From the NCBI GenBank assembly GCA_007695365.1, contig REDV01000083.1, positions 1 through 64,000 on the forward strand: a DNA stretch of 64,000 nucleotides, written 5' to 3'. Of the stretch, positions 54,961 to 64,000 are shown piece by piece (within the stretch, counting starts at the first letter, position 1; each line of letters opens with the position of its first letter). This stretch comes from Cryomorphaceae bacterium. Its GTDB lineage: Bacteria > Bacteroidota > Bacteroidia > Flavobacteriales_D > SKUL01. The notes under the pieces were generated by a model. The model was not told the DNA's origin. It did not search any database and saw only the letters and a list, made by a program, of their open reading frames with translations. The translations under genes were made by a program, and so were the position numbers.

Positions 54961-55228
54961 TTTTCTTGCGTTTTATAAGGTAATAGCTAAAAGCCACTGT
55001 ACCGAGAAAGGCTATGAGGGCCAGAATCATGGCAATATCCAGAAAGGTTTCCTGGTTGGTGATAATGCTATACACGGCAATAATTCCCAGACCGCAGGTA
55101 ATGAGCAAGTCCAGGGCAATCACACGATCAACAATACCCGGCCCTACTACAAAGCGGTAAAAGATGAGCAGCAGCGAGATACACAGCACCGGCATAATGA
55201 TGTAGTATAGAAAATCGTGTAAGCTCAT
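54953..55228 (-). CDS. mrpF: Mrp antiporter subunit F
   Basis: 91 residues, three membrane helices, with the family signature FRFVVGPGIVDRVIALDLL-like segment (FVVGPGIVDRVIALDLL) and IALIAFLGTVAFSYYL. MrpF is a structural membrane subunit. It overlaps mrpE by 4 bp. Confidence 0.92.
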   Translation of the reverse strand: MSLHDFLYYIIMPVLCISLLLIFYRFVVGPGIVDRVIALDLLITCGLGIIAVYSIITNQETFLDIAMILALIAFLGTVAFSYYLIKRKKNE

Positions 55229-55701
55229 CGCATAATGTCGAGTAAACGTTTTTCAAATCCCATTTTCACGCTTCGGATAAACTCGTCTTTGTCGCGCACA
55301 AACATGGCGTGCACATAGAGTACAGAGCGATCGTCAGAAATATCCAGGCTGAGTGTGCCGGGAGTAAGCGAAATCAGATTGGCCAGAAGGGTGATTTCCA
55401 AATCGGTTTTGGCGCTGAGTGGCACGGCAATGATACCCGGGCGCATGTAAAAGGTAGGTGTAATAACATCGTACGCTACTTGTATGTTGGCTTTGATAAG
55501 TTCATACAGGAAGTAGAAAATGAAGATGATGATGCGCGGAATACGGTTAAAGTACCGCCGACTTTGCTGATCGCGCACACCAATCCACATAATAACATAA
55601 CTCAAACCAAAGCCAAACAGAAAATTGGCCAACATAAACTTACCTGTGAGGGCAACCCATGCGAGGGCCAGCAGGAAATTCATGAGCAGTTGTTTGATCA
55701 T
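55225..55701 (-). CDS. mrpE: Mrp antiporter subunit E
   Basis: 158 residues. Two N-terminal membrane helices (LALAWVALTGKF, LFGFGLSYVIMWI) are followed by a cytoplasmic domain with the MrpE pattern PGIIAVPLSAKTDLEITLLANLISLTPGT. It is needed for stability or activity of the complex. It overlaps mrpD and mrpF by 4 bp each. Confidence 0.92.
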   Translation of the reverse strand: MIKQLLMNFLLALAWVALTGKFMLANFLFGFGLSYVIMWIGVRDQQSRRYFNRIPRIIIFIFYFLYELIKANIQVAYDVITPTFYMRPGIIAVPLSAKTDLEITLLANLISLTPGTLSLDISDDRSVLYVHAMFVRDKDEFIRSVKMGFEKRLLDIMR

Positions 55702-57233
55702 GGCATCGGAGTATTTGAATGAGTTGCACCCAGTACAGCCTGCAAATAATAGCTTGTGTCTTTCAGATCATGGGCAATGACCAGGGCCACCTGCATAATG
55801 CGTTCAGCACCAAATCCAATGTAAAGCGAAACAGCGGCAAGCAGCACGAGTGGCGCTAGGAACACGGCCTTTTTGATCGGCTTCAGTTCGTTGAAATAGG
55901 TAAACGGGCGGTCCATTTCCTGGGTACCACTCCCCTTTTTCCAAAACACTTCCGACCACAATTTGGCAATCACAAACAGGGTAAGGAAACTGGCTATCAC
56001 TACAAAAGCCACCAATACAAAGGCGCGTGTATCAAAGCCTGCCTGAATCAAAAAAAGCTTGGGCCAGAATCCCGACAGCGGTGGAATACCCACCAGTGAA
56101 AACAGTATCACGGCAACCAGAAGTGAAATCTTTGGGTACTCGTCGTAAAGTCCTCCGAGGTGCTTCATATCTACCGTGCCCTTGATTTTGAGAATCACGC
56201 CGCTCACCAAAAACAAGTTGGTTTTGATGATGATATCGTGAATCAAGTAAAAAACCGCTCCAAGTAGGGCCAATTCCGTGTACATGCCCAACCCGGCTAT
56301 CATAAAGCCAATATGGCAAATAATCAAGTATGAAAACATTTTGCGGATATTGGTTTGCACCAGAGCACCAACTCCTCCGGTAAACATGGTAAGGGCCGCA
56401 ATGGTCATGAGCATGTTGGTCATGAACTCGTCGGGAATAAACATCAGGCTGAACACGCGCAACAACGCGTACACCCCAACTTTGGTGAGCAGTCCGCCGA
56501 AGATAGCCGCAATGGCAGAGGGTGGAGTGTGGTAAGACGAGGGCAACCAGAAATACAGCGGAAACACAGCCGATTTAATACCAAAACCCACAAAAAACAG
56601 AATGGCCGTGGCGTTAACCAGTCCGCGGTTTTGCTCTTCGGCGAGCTTCAAGCTGAGGTCGGCCATGTTGAGTGTACCTACCATTCCGTAGAGAATGGCG
56701 ATGGCAGTGAGGAAAATCACCGATGCCAGAAGGTTCATGGTTACGTAGTTGATGGCGCCTTCAATCTGCGGACGCTCTCCACCAAGGGTCATCAGCACAA
56801 AGGATGAGATGATAATCAGCTCAAACCATACGTACATGTTAAAAATATCACCGGTAAGGAATGCCCCATTGAGACCCATCACCAGAAAATGCAGGATGGA
56901 GAAATAGCCGTAGCGCATCCGCTCTTTGCTGATGCTTACCGCTGAGAAGATGGAAACGGCCAACGCCGATATGGCCGTGAGCAGCACCATGGTGGCACTG
57001 AAGGTGTCGGCTACAAAGGTGATTCCGAAGGGGGCTCCCCAGCTTCCGGATTGCATCACCAGCACACCATTGCTCCACACATTTGCGAATAGCCATACCG
57101 CAATGCCCACAGCAATGAAGTTGGCCACCACGCTTACATATCGCTGCACGTCCACCTTCCGCCAGAAACCAATGAGTACCACGGCCGCCAGGAGGTGAAA
57201 TGCAATAGGCCATATGATTTGAATGTCGCTCAT
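55698..57233 (-). CDS. mrpD: Mrp antiporter subunit D
   Basis: 511 residues and about fourteen helices, homologous to the proton-pumping subunits NuoM/N of complex I. Visible landmarks: a Glu in the helix [18 protein letters not shown], a Lys in [23 protein letters not shown] and [14 protein letters not shown]. MrpD carries one of the ion channels. It overlaps mrpC and mrpE by 4 bp each. Confidence 0.93.
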   Translation of the reverse strand: MSDIQIIWPIAFHLLAAVVLIGFWRKVDVQRYVSVVANFIAVGIAVWLFANVWSNGVLVMQSGSWGAPFGITFVADTFSATMVLLTAISALAVSIFSAVSISKERMRYGYFSILHFLVMGLNGAFLTGDIFNMYVWFELIIISSFVLMTLGGERPQIEGAINYVTMNLLASVIFLTAIAILYGMVGTLNMADLSLKLAEEQNRGLVNATAILFFVGFGIKSAVFPLYFWLPSSYHTPPSAIAAIFGGLLTKVGVYALLRVFSLMFIPDEFMTNMLMTIAALTMFTGGVGALVQTNIRKMFSYLIICHIGFMIAGLGMYTELALLGAVFYLIHDIIIKTNLFLVSGVILKIKGTVDMKHLGGLYDEYPKISLLVAVILFSLVGIPPLSGFWPKLFLIQAGFDTRAFVLVAFVVIASFLTLFVIAKLWSEVFWKKGSGTQEMDRPFTYFNELKPIKKAVFLAPLVLLAAVSLYIGFGAERIMQVALVIAHDLKDTSYYLQAVLGATHSNTPMP

Positions 57234-57580
57234 ACTTCGTCGCTGCGGTCAATAATATCAAGGTCGTCGGTGCCAACCACTTTGTACACACGCTTGATGG
57301 TTACAATGGCAAATGCCTGCAAACCAAAGCTGATTACAATGGCAGTAAGAATCAAGGCTTGCGGAATGGGATCTGCATACACATCCGTAAATACGGATGA
57401 GTCCTCGGGGATGATGGGCGGTTTTCCGGCAGCAAGTCTTCCCACAAGGAAAATCAGCAGGTTGGCTCCGTTTCCAAGCAAAATCAGTCCGAGGATCAGC
57501 TTTACCAAACTGCGCCTGAGAATCATGTATATTCCTGTTGCGTAGAGCACTCCGGTTAGTATGGCAACGATAAATTCCAT
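57230..57580 (-). CDS. mrpC: Mrp antiporter subunit C
   Basis: 116 residues, three helices, with the NuoK-like pattern [18 protein letters not shown] and [19 protein letters not shown]. MrpC is the homologue of complex I subunit NuoK. It overlaps mrpD by 4 bp and starts 2 bp after mrpB. Confidence 0.93.
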   Translation of the reverse strand: MEFIVAILTGVLYATGIYMILRRSLVKLILGLILLGNGANLLIFLVGRLAAGKPPIIPEDSSVFTDVYADPIPQALILTAIVISFGLQAFAIVTIKRVYKVVGTDDLDIIDRSDEV

Positions 57581-57582
57581 GT

Positions 57583-57996
57583 TTATTTCGTGGTCTCTGC
57601 TATGGTGAAAATAATGGTGAGCGTTACCCCGATGACCACCAGAAATACGCCGATATCAAAAAACAATGCCGTGCCCACCATACCAATGACGGGAAGCGGA
57701 TCTTTTAACCAGAGTCCTGTCATAAAGGGCTCTCCAAATAACATAGGAAACAACCCGGCAATGATGGCAATACCCAGTCCAACGGGAATCATATTGCCCG
57801 GGTGATAAGCCAAAAACTTTTGGGTGCTTTCGGTACCGTTGGCAAAGGCATGCAACACAAACGCAATCGAAGCCACCAGCCCGCCCACAAACCCTCCGCC
57901 GGGCAGGTAGTGACCGCGGAGCAAAATAAACACCGAAAACAACAGCAACAAAGGCAGCAGATAATTGGCAGCAGTGCGAAGAATCAACGACTTCAT
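57583..57996 (-). CDS. mrpB: Mrp antiporter subunit B
   Basis: 137 residues with four helices and the MrpB signature [19 protein letters not shown]. MrpB is a membrane subunit of the antiporter, here separate from MrpA, as in seven-gene (group 1) operons. It overlaps mrpA by 4 bp. Confidence 0.93.
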   Translation of the reverse strand: MKSLILRTAANYLLPLLLLFSVFILLRGHYLPGGGFVGGLVASIAFVLHAFANGTESTQKFLAYHPGNMIPVGLGIAIIAGLFPMLFGEPFMTGLWLKDPLPVIGMVGTALFFDIGVFLVVIGVTLTIIFTIAETTK

Positions 57997-60302
57997 GACT
58001 TGTTCTTTTTGGTTACGATTTGCAGCCTGATTAAACTAAACACGCCCAGCGCGGCTACGGTGAGTACAATAATTTCGCCCAGGGTGTCAATCCCCCGGAA
58101 ATCCACAAGAATCACATTCACCACGTTTTTACCTTTGGCCAGTAAATAGGCATTATCGGCATAGAACTTACTGGTTTCGCGGTTGAGCGGCTCCTGGATC
58201 ACTTCAAGGGCGAGAAGCGTAATGATCAATCCGAACGTGGCGCCTATTAAGCTGTCGCGAAAACGGGCAGGCGGATTGGAATAATTGAGGTACTTGGGCA
58301 GGTTGTACAGCACCAAAACAAACAGCACCACAGTAAGGGTATCGATGGTAAACTGCGTCATGGCGAGGTCGGGGGCACCAAAGTCCATAAAGAGGAGGCA
58401 AAGCGAGTATCCCACCACTCCCATGGCCACCACTGCGTGAAGTCGTGAGCGCGAAAACACCACCAGAAAAATGGAGATAAACATCAGCGCTACAATCACG
58501 CCTTCGTAGATGGTAATGCCTGTAAACAAACGAGGATCAAAGCGCAACTCAACTCCGGTAAAGAACTTGTATCCCAACATGGTGATGAGAAACAAAAGGA
58601 TAATCATCAGGTAAAACCGAAGCAAGCCGTACTGCAGAATGTTTGTGTACTTGCTGCTGAACCTCTCAAAGCTCTGCCACAGAAAAGTAATGATTTGTTC
58701 AGGAGCGAAATACTTCAACCTTTTCAACATACTTTCCCACCTTTTGGAGGGTTTCACAAGGACATAAAACACAAAACCCGAAACCACAGTTACCGCACTA
58801 AGCAGCAACACCATGTTGAAGCCGTGCCACAATTTCAGACCGGGTATTCCCAAAGAAGCCGCATATACTGACTGGTGAATTTTTCCTACAAATGCCTCGC
58901 TGATAAGTACGGGAAAAAGACCGAAAAGCAAGCCGAGCACTGCCAGCAACAAAGGCGGCACCCAAAGCAGTGGCGAGGGTAAATGAACGTTTTCGAAAGA
59001 CTCCGGGAGTTTTCCCACAAAGGGCTTTACACCCACTACCCAACCTGCCCACAAGAGACAAATATTTGTAACCACGGCAAGAGCGGTGAGCAGCCAGTCC
59101 CAATCCCGCACATTCAGGGTGGCCTCGTAAATAAGGTCTTTGCCCAAAAAGCCGAAAGTGGGCGGAAACCCTGCGTTGCTCAGGGCAGCCAGCAACCCTG
59201 CCAGGGCTACCGGAAGGAGCACACGTCGTAGTCCGGCAAGTTGGGTTACATCGCGTGTACCCGTTTCGTGATCTACAATACCGGTGAGAAGGAACAAGGC
59301 CGCTTTGTACAACGCGTGCACCAGGATAAACACCGACAACGCCAGCAAACTCTCCCGCGACCCAATTCCAATCAGAAACACCATGATACCCAGTGCAGAA
59401 ATGGTTGAGTAGGCCAAAATACTTTTCATGTCGGTGCGAAACAGTGCGTGAATGGCCGCATAGACCATGGTTAAAGCACCCACAGATACAAGCGTAACAT
59501 TCCAATACACTTCGTCTCCCAGTACGGGCGTAAGTCGCGCCAGAAGATACACCCCTGCTTTTACCATTGTGGCTGAGTGCAGATAGGTAGAAACCGGCGT
59601 GGGGGCTTTCATGGCTGCGGGAAGCCAGAAATGCAGCGGGAACTGCGCCGACTTAGAGAACGCACCGACAAACACAAAGAATATTATCCATCCGTAAAGC
59701 GCCCCTGAGCGAAGCACATCGGTTTGGTGAAGCAATTCTACAATAGAGAATGAGCCCCCGAGGTAGCCCATCAGGAGGATTCCCACCATCAGCATCAGTC
59801 CACCTCCGCCCGTAATAGCGAGGGCTATCATGGAGGATTTTCGCGATGCCGGGTCGTTGTTGTTAAATCCAATCAGGAAGAAGGAGCTGATACTGGTCAA
59901 CTCCCAGAACACGAACATAGACAAGAGGTTGTCTGACAGCACGAGGCCCAGCATACTGGCCATAAACATGCTCAGGTATCCGTAAAAACGATGCAGGTGC
60001 GCATGGCCTTTCAGATAGTTTGAACTGTAGAAAAACACCAGGGCCCCGATTCCCGAAATCATGAGTGAAAACAGCAGCGCCAGCCCATCCATGCGGAAGT
60101 CGAGGTTTACCCCGATAGACGGCACCCATGAATTACTGAACAACACTCCATCACCACCTGCAACGGGCAAAAAGGTGAGAAAATAGATGAAGAGTGCTGT
60201 GGGAAAAAGACCGGTGAGGGTCCATGCGGTGCTGCGCATCCATCGACCGGCCCAGCCAAAAACCAGGGCCATCACAAATCCTGAAAGTACAGCCGTCAAC
60301 AT
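57993..60302 (-). CDS. mrpA: Mrp antiporter subunit A
   Basis: 769 residues from ATG 60302, selected because the first helix (MLTAVLSGFVMALVFGWAG) begins there and an AGGAG precedes it; the open frame continues to 60398. About twenty helices. NuoL-like part: WELTSISSFFLIGF, SKSAQFPLHFWLPAAMKAPTPVS and HALYKAALFLLTGIVDHETGTR. The C-terminal part (from about 600) is the DUF4040/MbhE-type region with GAPDLAMTQFTIDTLTVVL. First gene of mrpABCDEFG; the whole unit exchanges Na+ for H+ and fits a saline habitat. Confidence 0.93.
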   Translation of the reverse strand: MLTAVLSGFVMALVFGWAGRWMRSTAWTLTGLFPTALFIYFLTFLPVAGGDGVLFSNSWVPSIGVNLDFRMDGLALLFSLMISGIGALVFFYSSNYLKGHAHLHRFYGYLSMFMASMLGLVLSDNLLSMFVFWELTSISSFFLIGFNNNDPASRKSSMIALAITGGGGLMLMVGILLMGYLGGSFSIVELLHQTDVLRSGALYGWIIFFVFVGAFSKSAQFPLHFWLPAAMKAPTPVSTYLHSATMVKAGVYLLARLTPVLGDEVYWNVTLVSVGALTMVYAAIHALFRTDMKSILAYSTISALGIMVFLIGIGSRESLLALSVFILVHALYKAALFLLTGIVDHETGTRDVTQLAGLRRVLLPVALAGLLAALSNAGFPPTFGFLGKDLIYEATLNVRDWDWLLTALAVVTNICLLWAGWVVGVKPFVGKLPESFENVHLPSPLLWVPPLLLAVLGLLFGLFPVLISEAFVGKIHQSVYAASLGIPGLKLWHGFNMVLLLSAVTVVSGFVFYVLVKPSKRWESMLKRLKYFAPEQIITFLWQSFERFSSKYTNILQYGLLRFYLMIILLFLITMLGYKFFTGVELRFDPRLFTGITIYEGVIVALMFISIFLVVFSRSRLHAVVAMGVVGYSLCLLFMDFGAPDLAMTQFTIDTLTVVLFVLVLYNLPKYLNYSNPPARFRDSLIGATFGLIITLLALEVIQEPLNRETSKFYADNAYLLAKGKNVVNVILVDFRGIDTLGEIIVLTVAALGVFSLIRLQIVTKKNKS

Positions 60303-60403
60303 GGGATTTCCGCTCCTGAAACGCAGTGTTTGATTCGGGGCGAAAGATATAAAATATCGGGGGCTTGCCTGAAAACTGATTTCAGTGAAAACCGGCAAAA
60401 AGC

Positions 60404-60411
60404 TATCTTTG
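60404..60411 (+). promoter_or_regulatory. -7 element TATCTTTG before sixA
   Basis: Matches TAnnTTTG and lies 7 bp before the ATG at 60419, so a transcript from here would be nearly leaderless. No -33 TTG at normal spacing. Confidence 0.35.
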
Positions 60412-60418
60412 AAAAACC

Positions 60419-60907
60419 ATGAAAACCCTCTTTATTTGCCGCCACGCCAAATCCGACTGGTCCACCTCTTTGCCCGACCACGACCGTCCGCTCAACCCAC
60501 GCGGTGAGCAGAACGCGCCCATGATGGCCGATGTGTGGCGCTCTTTGTGCGAAATACCAGATCTCTGGATATCAAGCACAGCCAAAAGGGCACACCGCAC
60601 GGCCCAACTGATGAAAAAACGGCTCCGTTCCGGTGTAGAAATTCACGTAGAGCCCGCCCTTTACCATGCCGGACGAAGAACATGGCTGGAGGTCATCAAC
60701 CAACTGGATGACGGGCACGCCTCGGCTGTGCTTTTCGGGCACAACCCGGGTATTACCGACATTGTGAACTACCTGAGCGGGTCGGATATTGCCAACATTC
60801 CCACCTGCGGGCTGGCGCGGATTGACTTTCCGCTGGATAGATGGGCAGAGATTTCTTACGACACGGGCAATCTTGCGTGGTTTGAGTATCCTCGCAAATA
60901 CATGTAA
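60419..60907 (+). CDS. sixA: SixA-like phosphohistidine phosphatase
   Basis: 162 residues of the histidine phosphatase superfamily. The catalytic motif is CRHAKSDW (Arg8, His9), followed by DRPLNPRGEQNA, STAKRAHRTAQ and the second His in LFGHNPGITD. SixA removes phosphate from phosphohistidine on signalling or PTS proteins. It is divergent from mrpA with 116 bp between starts and convergent with the YdeI-type gene (3-bp gap). Confidence 0.9.
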   Translation: MKTLFICRHAKSDWSTSLPDHDRPLNPRGEQNAPMMADVWRSLCEIPDLWISSTAKRAHRTAQLMKKRLRSGVEIHVEPALYHAGRRTWLEVINQLDDGHASAVLFGHNPGITDIVNYLSGSDIANIPTCGLARIDFPLDRWAEISYDTGNLAWFEYPRKYM

Positions 60908-60910
60908 ACC

Positions 60911-61504
60911 TTATTTGCGATAGCGGGCGTTCATATCCAGGCCCTGCCTCATCATATCCATGCACTTCTGCAGTCGGCGCATGCGGGTTTCTTCTTTTTT
61001 GGCCTCGATAATGTGTCGAATATACTCACGGCGGTGTGAGGGTGCGAGCGACTCAAAGAATGCCTGTACGACAGGCTCGGCCTCAAGGGCTTCACGCAGA
61101 TCATCGGGCATGGGAGGAACCACAACAGGTGTGGCGGCAGTTTTCACCCCTTTGGCGTCATTTTCCTTGGCTTCAAGCACATAACTGAGCATCATACCGG
61201 CGTCAAAGTTTTCGCCTTTCGGAATGCGCCATTGGCGCATGGCACGCGTTTTCTCCCCTCCGGCCACCAGCAATCCAAGGGGATCGGAGAGATGTACGCC
61301 TTCAAAAAACCACACGGAAACAAAATCCTTGAAGGCACCCATAGCCACAACATTTTTTTGATTCACATAGGTGGCGCCTCCCCATTTGATGGCTTCTTTC
61401 AAACCTGCGTTGAGCATGATTTGGCGTAATTCTTCAAGCACAGGCTGCGCCCACTGCGGCGAATCGGCATTGATTTCATCAACTGTGGTGTGTTTTTTCA
61501 TCAT
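60911..61504 (-). CDS. YdeI/OmpD-associated family protein with DUF1801 domain
   Basis: 197 residues. The N-terminal two thirds have the DUF1801 fold pattern (LKEAIKWGGATYVNQKNVVAMGAF, FFEGVHLSDP), and the C-terminus has the YdeI bacteriocin-protection/OmpD-associated motif (LREALEAEPVVQAFFESLAPSHRREYIRHI). Function in the cell is not established. Start ATG 61504; a second Met follows. Confidence 0.85.
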   Translation of the reverse strand: MMKKHTTVDEINADSPQWAQPVLEELRQIMLNAGLKEAIKWGGATYVNQKNVVAMGAFKDFVSVWFFEGVHLSDPLGLLVAGGEKTRAMRQWRIPKGENFDAGMMLSYVLEAKENDAKGVKTAATPVVVPPMPDDLREALEAEPVVQAFFESLAPSHRREYIRHIIEAKKEETRMRRLQKCMDMMRQGLDMNARYRK

Positions 61505-61555
61505 GGCTTTAAAGACTTTGGCACAAAATTAAAATTCCGCTCTACAGGCATCAAA

Positions 61556-61589
61556 TTGGTTTTTTTGAATGCTTTGGCGACTACCTTTG
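61556..61589 (+). promoter_or_regulatory. Possible promoter of the 2OG-Fe(II) oxygenase gene
   Basis: TTG at 61556-61558, 23 bp spacing, TACCTTTG at 61582-61589; start codon 16 bp on. Confidence 0.4.
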
Positions 61590-61605
61590 CTGTACACTCT
61601 TACAT

Positions 61606-62217
61606 ATGCTGAACGACCACCACCTCGACCAACTGGCACAACAGCACTATTTGCGGCTCGATGGGTTTTTTCCGGTTGAATTGTACAGCGCTTTACGAAA
61701 AAAGGCCCGTGCGCTGGTTGAGAACGATGAAATGGAGCGCGCGGGAATTGGCAGTGGCGCGCAGTTTGAAATGAACAAACGCATTCGGGGCGACGAAGTT
61801 TTTTGGCTCAACAGGCAGGACGAAGACCCGGTCATTCAGCATTTTTGGAAGTGGATTCAAGACTTGTCTGATCAGCTGAACCGGGCCTTTTTTCTTGGAA
61901 TCAGAGACGCAGAATTTCACTTTGCCCATTACCCGAAAGGCGCGTATTACCGTCCGCATTTCGATCAGTTCAAAGACCGCAACAATCGGCTCATTTCGTT
62001 TATTCTGTATATGAACGACCAATGGCAATCCGGCCACGGAGGTGAGCTGGTTATTCATAACAAGTCGGAGAAAATTGTTGTTGAACCGCTGGGAAACCGG
62101 GTGGCCATGTTCAGAAGTGATGCGGTGCTGCACGAAGTGCTGGAAGCCCACCAACCCCGATTGAGTCTCACAGGCTGGTTTACCAGTCAACCTTTGGGAC
62201 TGGGGTTTCTCACATAA
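61606..62217 (+). CDS. 2-oxoglutarate-Fe(II) dioxygenase (prolyl-hydroxylase-like)
   Basis: 203 residues. The double-stranded beta-helix core has the iron ligands His118 and Asp120 (YYRPHFDQF) and His176 (VLHEVLE) and the oxoglutarate Arg185 (PRLSLTGWF). It resembles prolyl 4-hydroxylase/PKHD proteins, so a protein side chain is a likely substrate. A TACCTTTG element (61582-61589) lies 16 bp upstream. Convergent with the racemase gene at 62223. Confidence 0.88.
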   Translation: MLNDHHLDQLAQQHYLRLDGFFPVELYSALRKKARALVENDEMERAGIGSGAQFEMNKRIRGDEVFWLNRQDEDPVIQHFWKWIQDLSDQLNRAFFLGIRDAEFHFAHYPKGAYYRPHFDQFKDRNNRLISFILYMNDQWQSGHGGELVIHNKSEKIVVEPLGNRVAMFRSDAVLHEVLEAHQPRLSLTGWFTSQPLGLGFLT

Positions 62218-62222
62218 GAGGC

Positions 62223-63293
62223 TTACTGCACCTGCTTTTCGATGTAGTCAGAGTTCATCAGGCGCAACACGGCCATGTATTGCAATCTGAACGAAATGAG
62301 ATCGCCCACTTTGTAATTTCGTCGCGTTTTTCCAAGATCAAGAACCAGCATATCTGAACTTGCTTCTGCAATTACAAGATGCTTGTCTTCAGGCACAAGA
62401 TACTCAGTTTGCACGTCAAGTAAACCGATATCCACAATGGCCCTGAAGTGGGTTTTGCCGATGTTCTCCTCCTCTACCTCAAAAGCATGGCCCGCTACAT
62501 TCTGCCCCAGCTCGCCGATAGGCACCATGGGTTTTTCGGTGAGTTCTATTACTTCTGCGTAGAGTTTGAATACATCCGTTTTCATACCCTTGATAAATTT
62601 GTTGGTAAAGAGGTTATTCCCAAAAAACAGTACCTCACCCACCCGAAAATGGTTCACTGCCATGGGGCGCATATTCCTGAGCAGCAGCGGAACTGTTACA
62701 GAAGTACCACCTGATACCCAAGGAATTTTAACGTTAAATTTGGCTTCAATGAGCTGTTTGTAAAGGCTGAGTTGAATGAGTTTGTCTTGCGAGGGCATCA
62801 CGCCGTGCAAACAATTCAGGTTGGTTCCAATACCGCTCACTTCAATATGGGGCAGATTGAACACCTCACCGTAAAAGTCAAGCAGCTCTTCGCCCAGTAC
62901 TCCTTCACGAAGATCGCCCATTTCAATCATAATGATGATTTTGTGCGTCTTATTTTGCTTTTTGGCTTCAGCCGAAAGCATGCGGATGGTGTCTAGCTCT
63001 GAATTAAAACTCACGTCTGCAAAACGAACAATGCTTGGAATACTGCGGCGCGCAGGAGGCTTGATATAAACCGTTTGCACTTGCGGATTCAGCTTTTTGA
63101 TGAGCTTGAGGTTACTTACACGCGAATCGTGTATTTCGCGGATTCCCAATTTCAGCAATTCCTGAATAAACAACTCATTACCACAGAGTATTTTGGAAAC
63201 CACCCCCCAATCAATATTCCGCTTGTGGAAGAGACGTTGAAGGAATTCATAATTGTGTTTGAGCTTGTCTGTATAGAGTCTGATAAAGGCCAT
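62223..63293 (-). CDS. Alanine/ornithine racemase-family PLP enzyme
   Basis: 356 residues of the fold-type III (alanine racemase N-terminal) family. The PLP Lys is Lys34 in WGVVSKILCGNE; ISGIGTNLNC and VSGGTSVTVPLL are the phosphate-binding segments. The C-terminal part (GELGQNVAGHAFE to LISFRLQY) is a beta domain. It may racemise ornithine, alanine or another amino acid; the exact substrate is not visible. It starts in a 1-bp overlap (TAATG) with the upstream alanine racemase. Confidence 0.82.
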   Translation of the reverse strand: MAFIRLYTDKLKHNYEFLQRLFHKRNIDWGVVSKILCGNELFIQELLKLGIREIHDSRVSNLKLIKKLNPQVQTVYIKPPARRSIPSIVRFADVSFNSELDTIRMLSAEAKKQNKTHKIIIMIEMGDLREGVLGEELLDFYGEVFNLPHIEVSGIGTNLNCLHGVMPSQDKLIQLSLYKQLIEAKFNVKIPWVSGGTSVTVPLLLRNMRPMAVNHFRVGEVLFFGNNLFTNKFIKGMKTDVFKLYAEVIELTEKPMVPIGELGQNVAGHAFEVEEENIGKTHFRAIVDIGLLDVQTEYLVPEDKHLVIAEASSDMLVLDLGKTRRNYKVGDLISFRLQYMAVLRLMNSDYIEKQVQ

Positions 63294-64000
63294 TATTCTG
63301 TTGGTTTTCTTGGTAAGTGATGAGGGAGTCTCGTAAGGAGCTCGTAGTTCAGTTGATTGGTGAGTTCACCGAAGGATGCAACGGTAATCTCCATATCTCC
63401 CTGGTATCCAATGAGCACTGCTTCATCACCCACTTCCGCGTCAGGAACTTCGGTGATGTCCACCAGCAACATGTTCATGTTCACGATGCCGACAACGCCC
63501 ACCCTGCAGCCACGAATCAGCAAACGTCCCTGGTTACTCAATTCACGGGTGTAGCCATGAGAGTAGCCCACCGGAATCACAGCCGTTCGCATGTTTTCGC
63601 GTGCCTGGTAGCTTTGACCGTAGCCTATGAATTCGCCCGGCGATACGTCTTTAATGGCCATGACGTGGCTTTTCCATGAAATAACACGCTTTAAGGGGTC
63701 CTGTCGGTTTTTCCGTCCCATCACGTACTTCACGAAAATTTCGGCACTGGGCCAAAAACCATACTGCATGATACCCACCCTCACCATATCATAGCGGTTG
63801 CGCGGAAACATCATCATGGCGGCAGAACAGCAGGTGTGTTTGATATCGGGAATAAGTCCTTGGGATTTGAAAAAAATCAGCCCTTCGCGATAGCGTTTCA
63901 TTTGACGTTGGATACGGAGATAGTTGGCGATGCTTTCGGCACCAGCGTAATGGGTACACAAACCCCGGAAATGAAGATGTTCCGAATGTTTTCTGAGCAT
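63293..64000 (-). CDS. alr: Alanine racemase, 5' end outside window
   Basis: The last 235 codons of an alanine racemase-type enzyme. PLP-barrel segments are RGLCTHYAG, SAAMMMFPRNRYDMVRVGIMQYG; the C-terminal beta domain has the catalytic Tyr in FIGYGQSYQA, VIPVGYSHGY and GIVNMNM. It supplies D-alanine for peptidoglycan. The reading frame is open to base 64000, so the N-terminus with the PLP Lys lies beyond. Together with the next gene it forms a racemase pair. Confidence 0.87.
   Translation of the reverse strand: MLRKHSEHLHFRGLCTHYAGAESIANYLRIQRQMKRYREGLIFFKSQGLIPDIKHTCCSAAMMMFPRNRYDMVRVGIMQYGFWPSAEIFVKYVMGRKNRQDPLKRVISWKSHVMAIKDVSPGEFIGYGQSYQARENMRTAVIPVGYSHGYTRELSNQGRLLIRGCRVGVVGIVNMNMLLVDITEVPDAEVGDEAVLIGYQGDMEITVASFGELTNQLNYELLTRLPHHLPRKPTE

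Noticed and set aside
63291-63295. Frameshift between the two racemase genes
   Set aside because: Each frame has its own complete family ending or beginning; TAATG overlap is normal coupling.

Overview
The window comes from a bacterium of the phylum Bacteroidota, probably a marine or flavobacterial-type lineage. The signs are secreted proteins with C-terminal T9SS sorting tails, TonB-dependent receptors, a TlpA-like/beta-propeller lipoprotein pair, an alpha-beta fused 2-oxoacid dehydrogenase E1, a Bacteroidota-type ABC-F protein and TAnnTTTG -7 promoter elements. No rRNA, tRNA, CRISPR array, insertion sequence or prophage was recognised. Most of the sequence is ordinary chromosomal gene content. 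Genus cannot be fixed from the sequence alone.

Layout. 1-4053 (minus): the first 1351 codons of a giant secreted S8 protease with Cys-rich 30-residue tandem repeats and a PA domain; it runs off the window. 4177-7309 (minus): a PiT-like permease, an unknown membrane protein and an arginase-family enzyme. 7407-9383 (plus): a TonB receptor. 9394-18726 (minus): a long run that in transcription order reads msrB lipoprotein, TonB receptor, ccmB, ccmC, ccmD, ccmE, ccmF, a DUF2520 protein and kdsC, that is, cytochrome c maturation plus an LPS-Kdo gene. 18872-22846 (plus): sulfotransferase, E1 alpha/beta fusion, and PaaE-like reductase. 22843-28966 (minus): a secreted lipase-like protein, then a three-gene unit of a 964-residue AAA+-like ATPase, an MscS-like membrane protein and a T9SS-exported protein. 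29164-34820: a mix of stress and envelope genes (YceI, YbiT-like ABC-F, TspO, CBS, SPFH lipoprotein, GmhB, DUF2452, PspC). 34988-38247: YeiH and a lipoprotein/TlpA cluster with a probable frameshift. 38430-48456: YdeP-like molybdoenzyme, a YopM-type LRR protein with a T9SS tail, a membrane protein, a polysaccharide deacetylase, and an S15/CocE hydrolase with a T9SS tail. 48634-50952: an MMPL exporter. 50961-53386: a damaged region holding a photolyase-type gene interrupted by TGA, a flavin reductase, and the remains of a MarR regulator. 54574-60302 (minus): a complete seven-gene Mrp Na+/H+ antiporter operon, A to G. 60419-64000: SixA, YdeI, a 2OG-Fe(II) oxygenase and two tandem PLP racemases, the last gene running off the window.

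The best candidate for an undescribed system is the ATPase/MscS-like/secreted-protein operon at 24126-28966: its genes are spaced 4 bp apart or overlap, and the ATPase has a large helical N-terminal region I cannot assign. Other points worth attention are an S8 protease with Glu in place of the catalytic Asp, an in-frame TGA in a photolyase-family gene beside a decayed MarR gene, a CcmE of the CxxxY type in a ccm set without A, G or H nearby, and an ABC-F protein whose second ATP site is degenerate.
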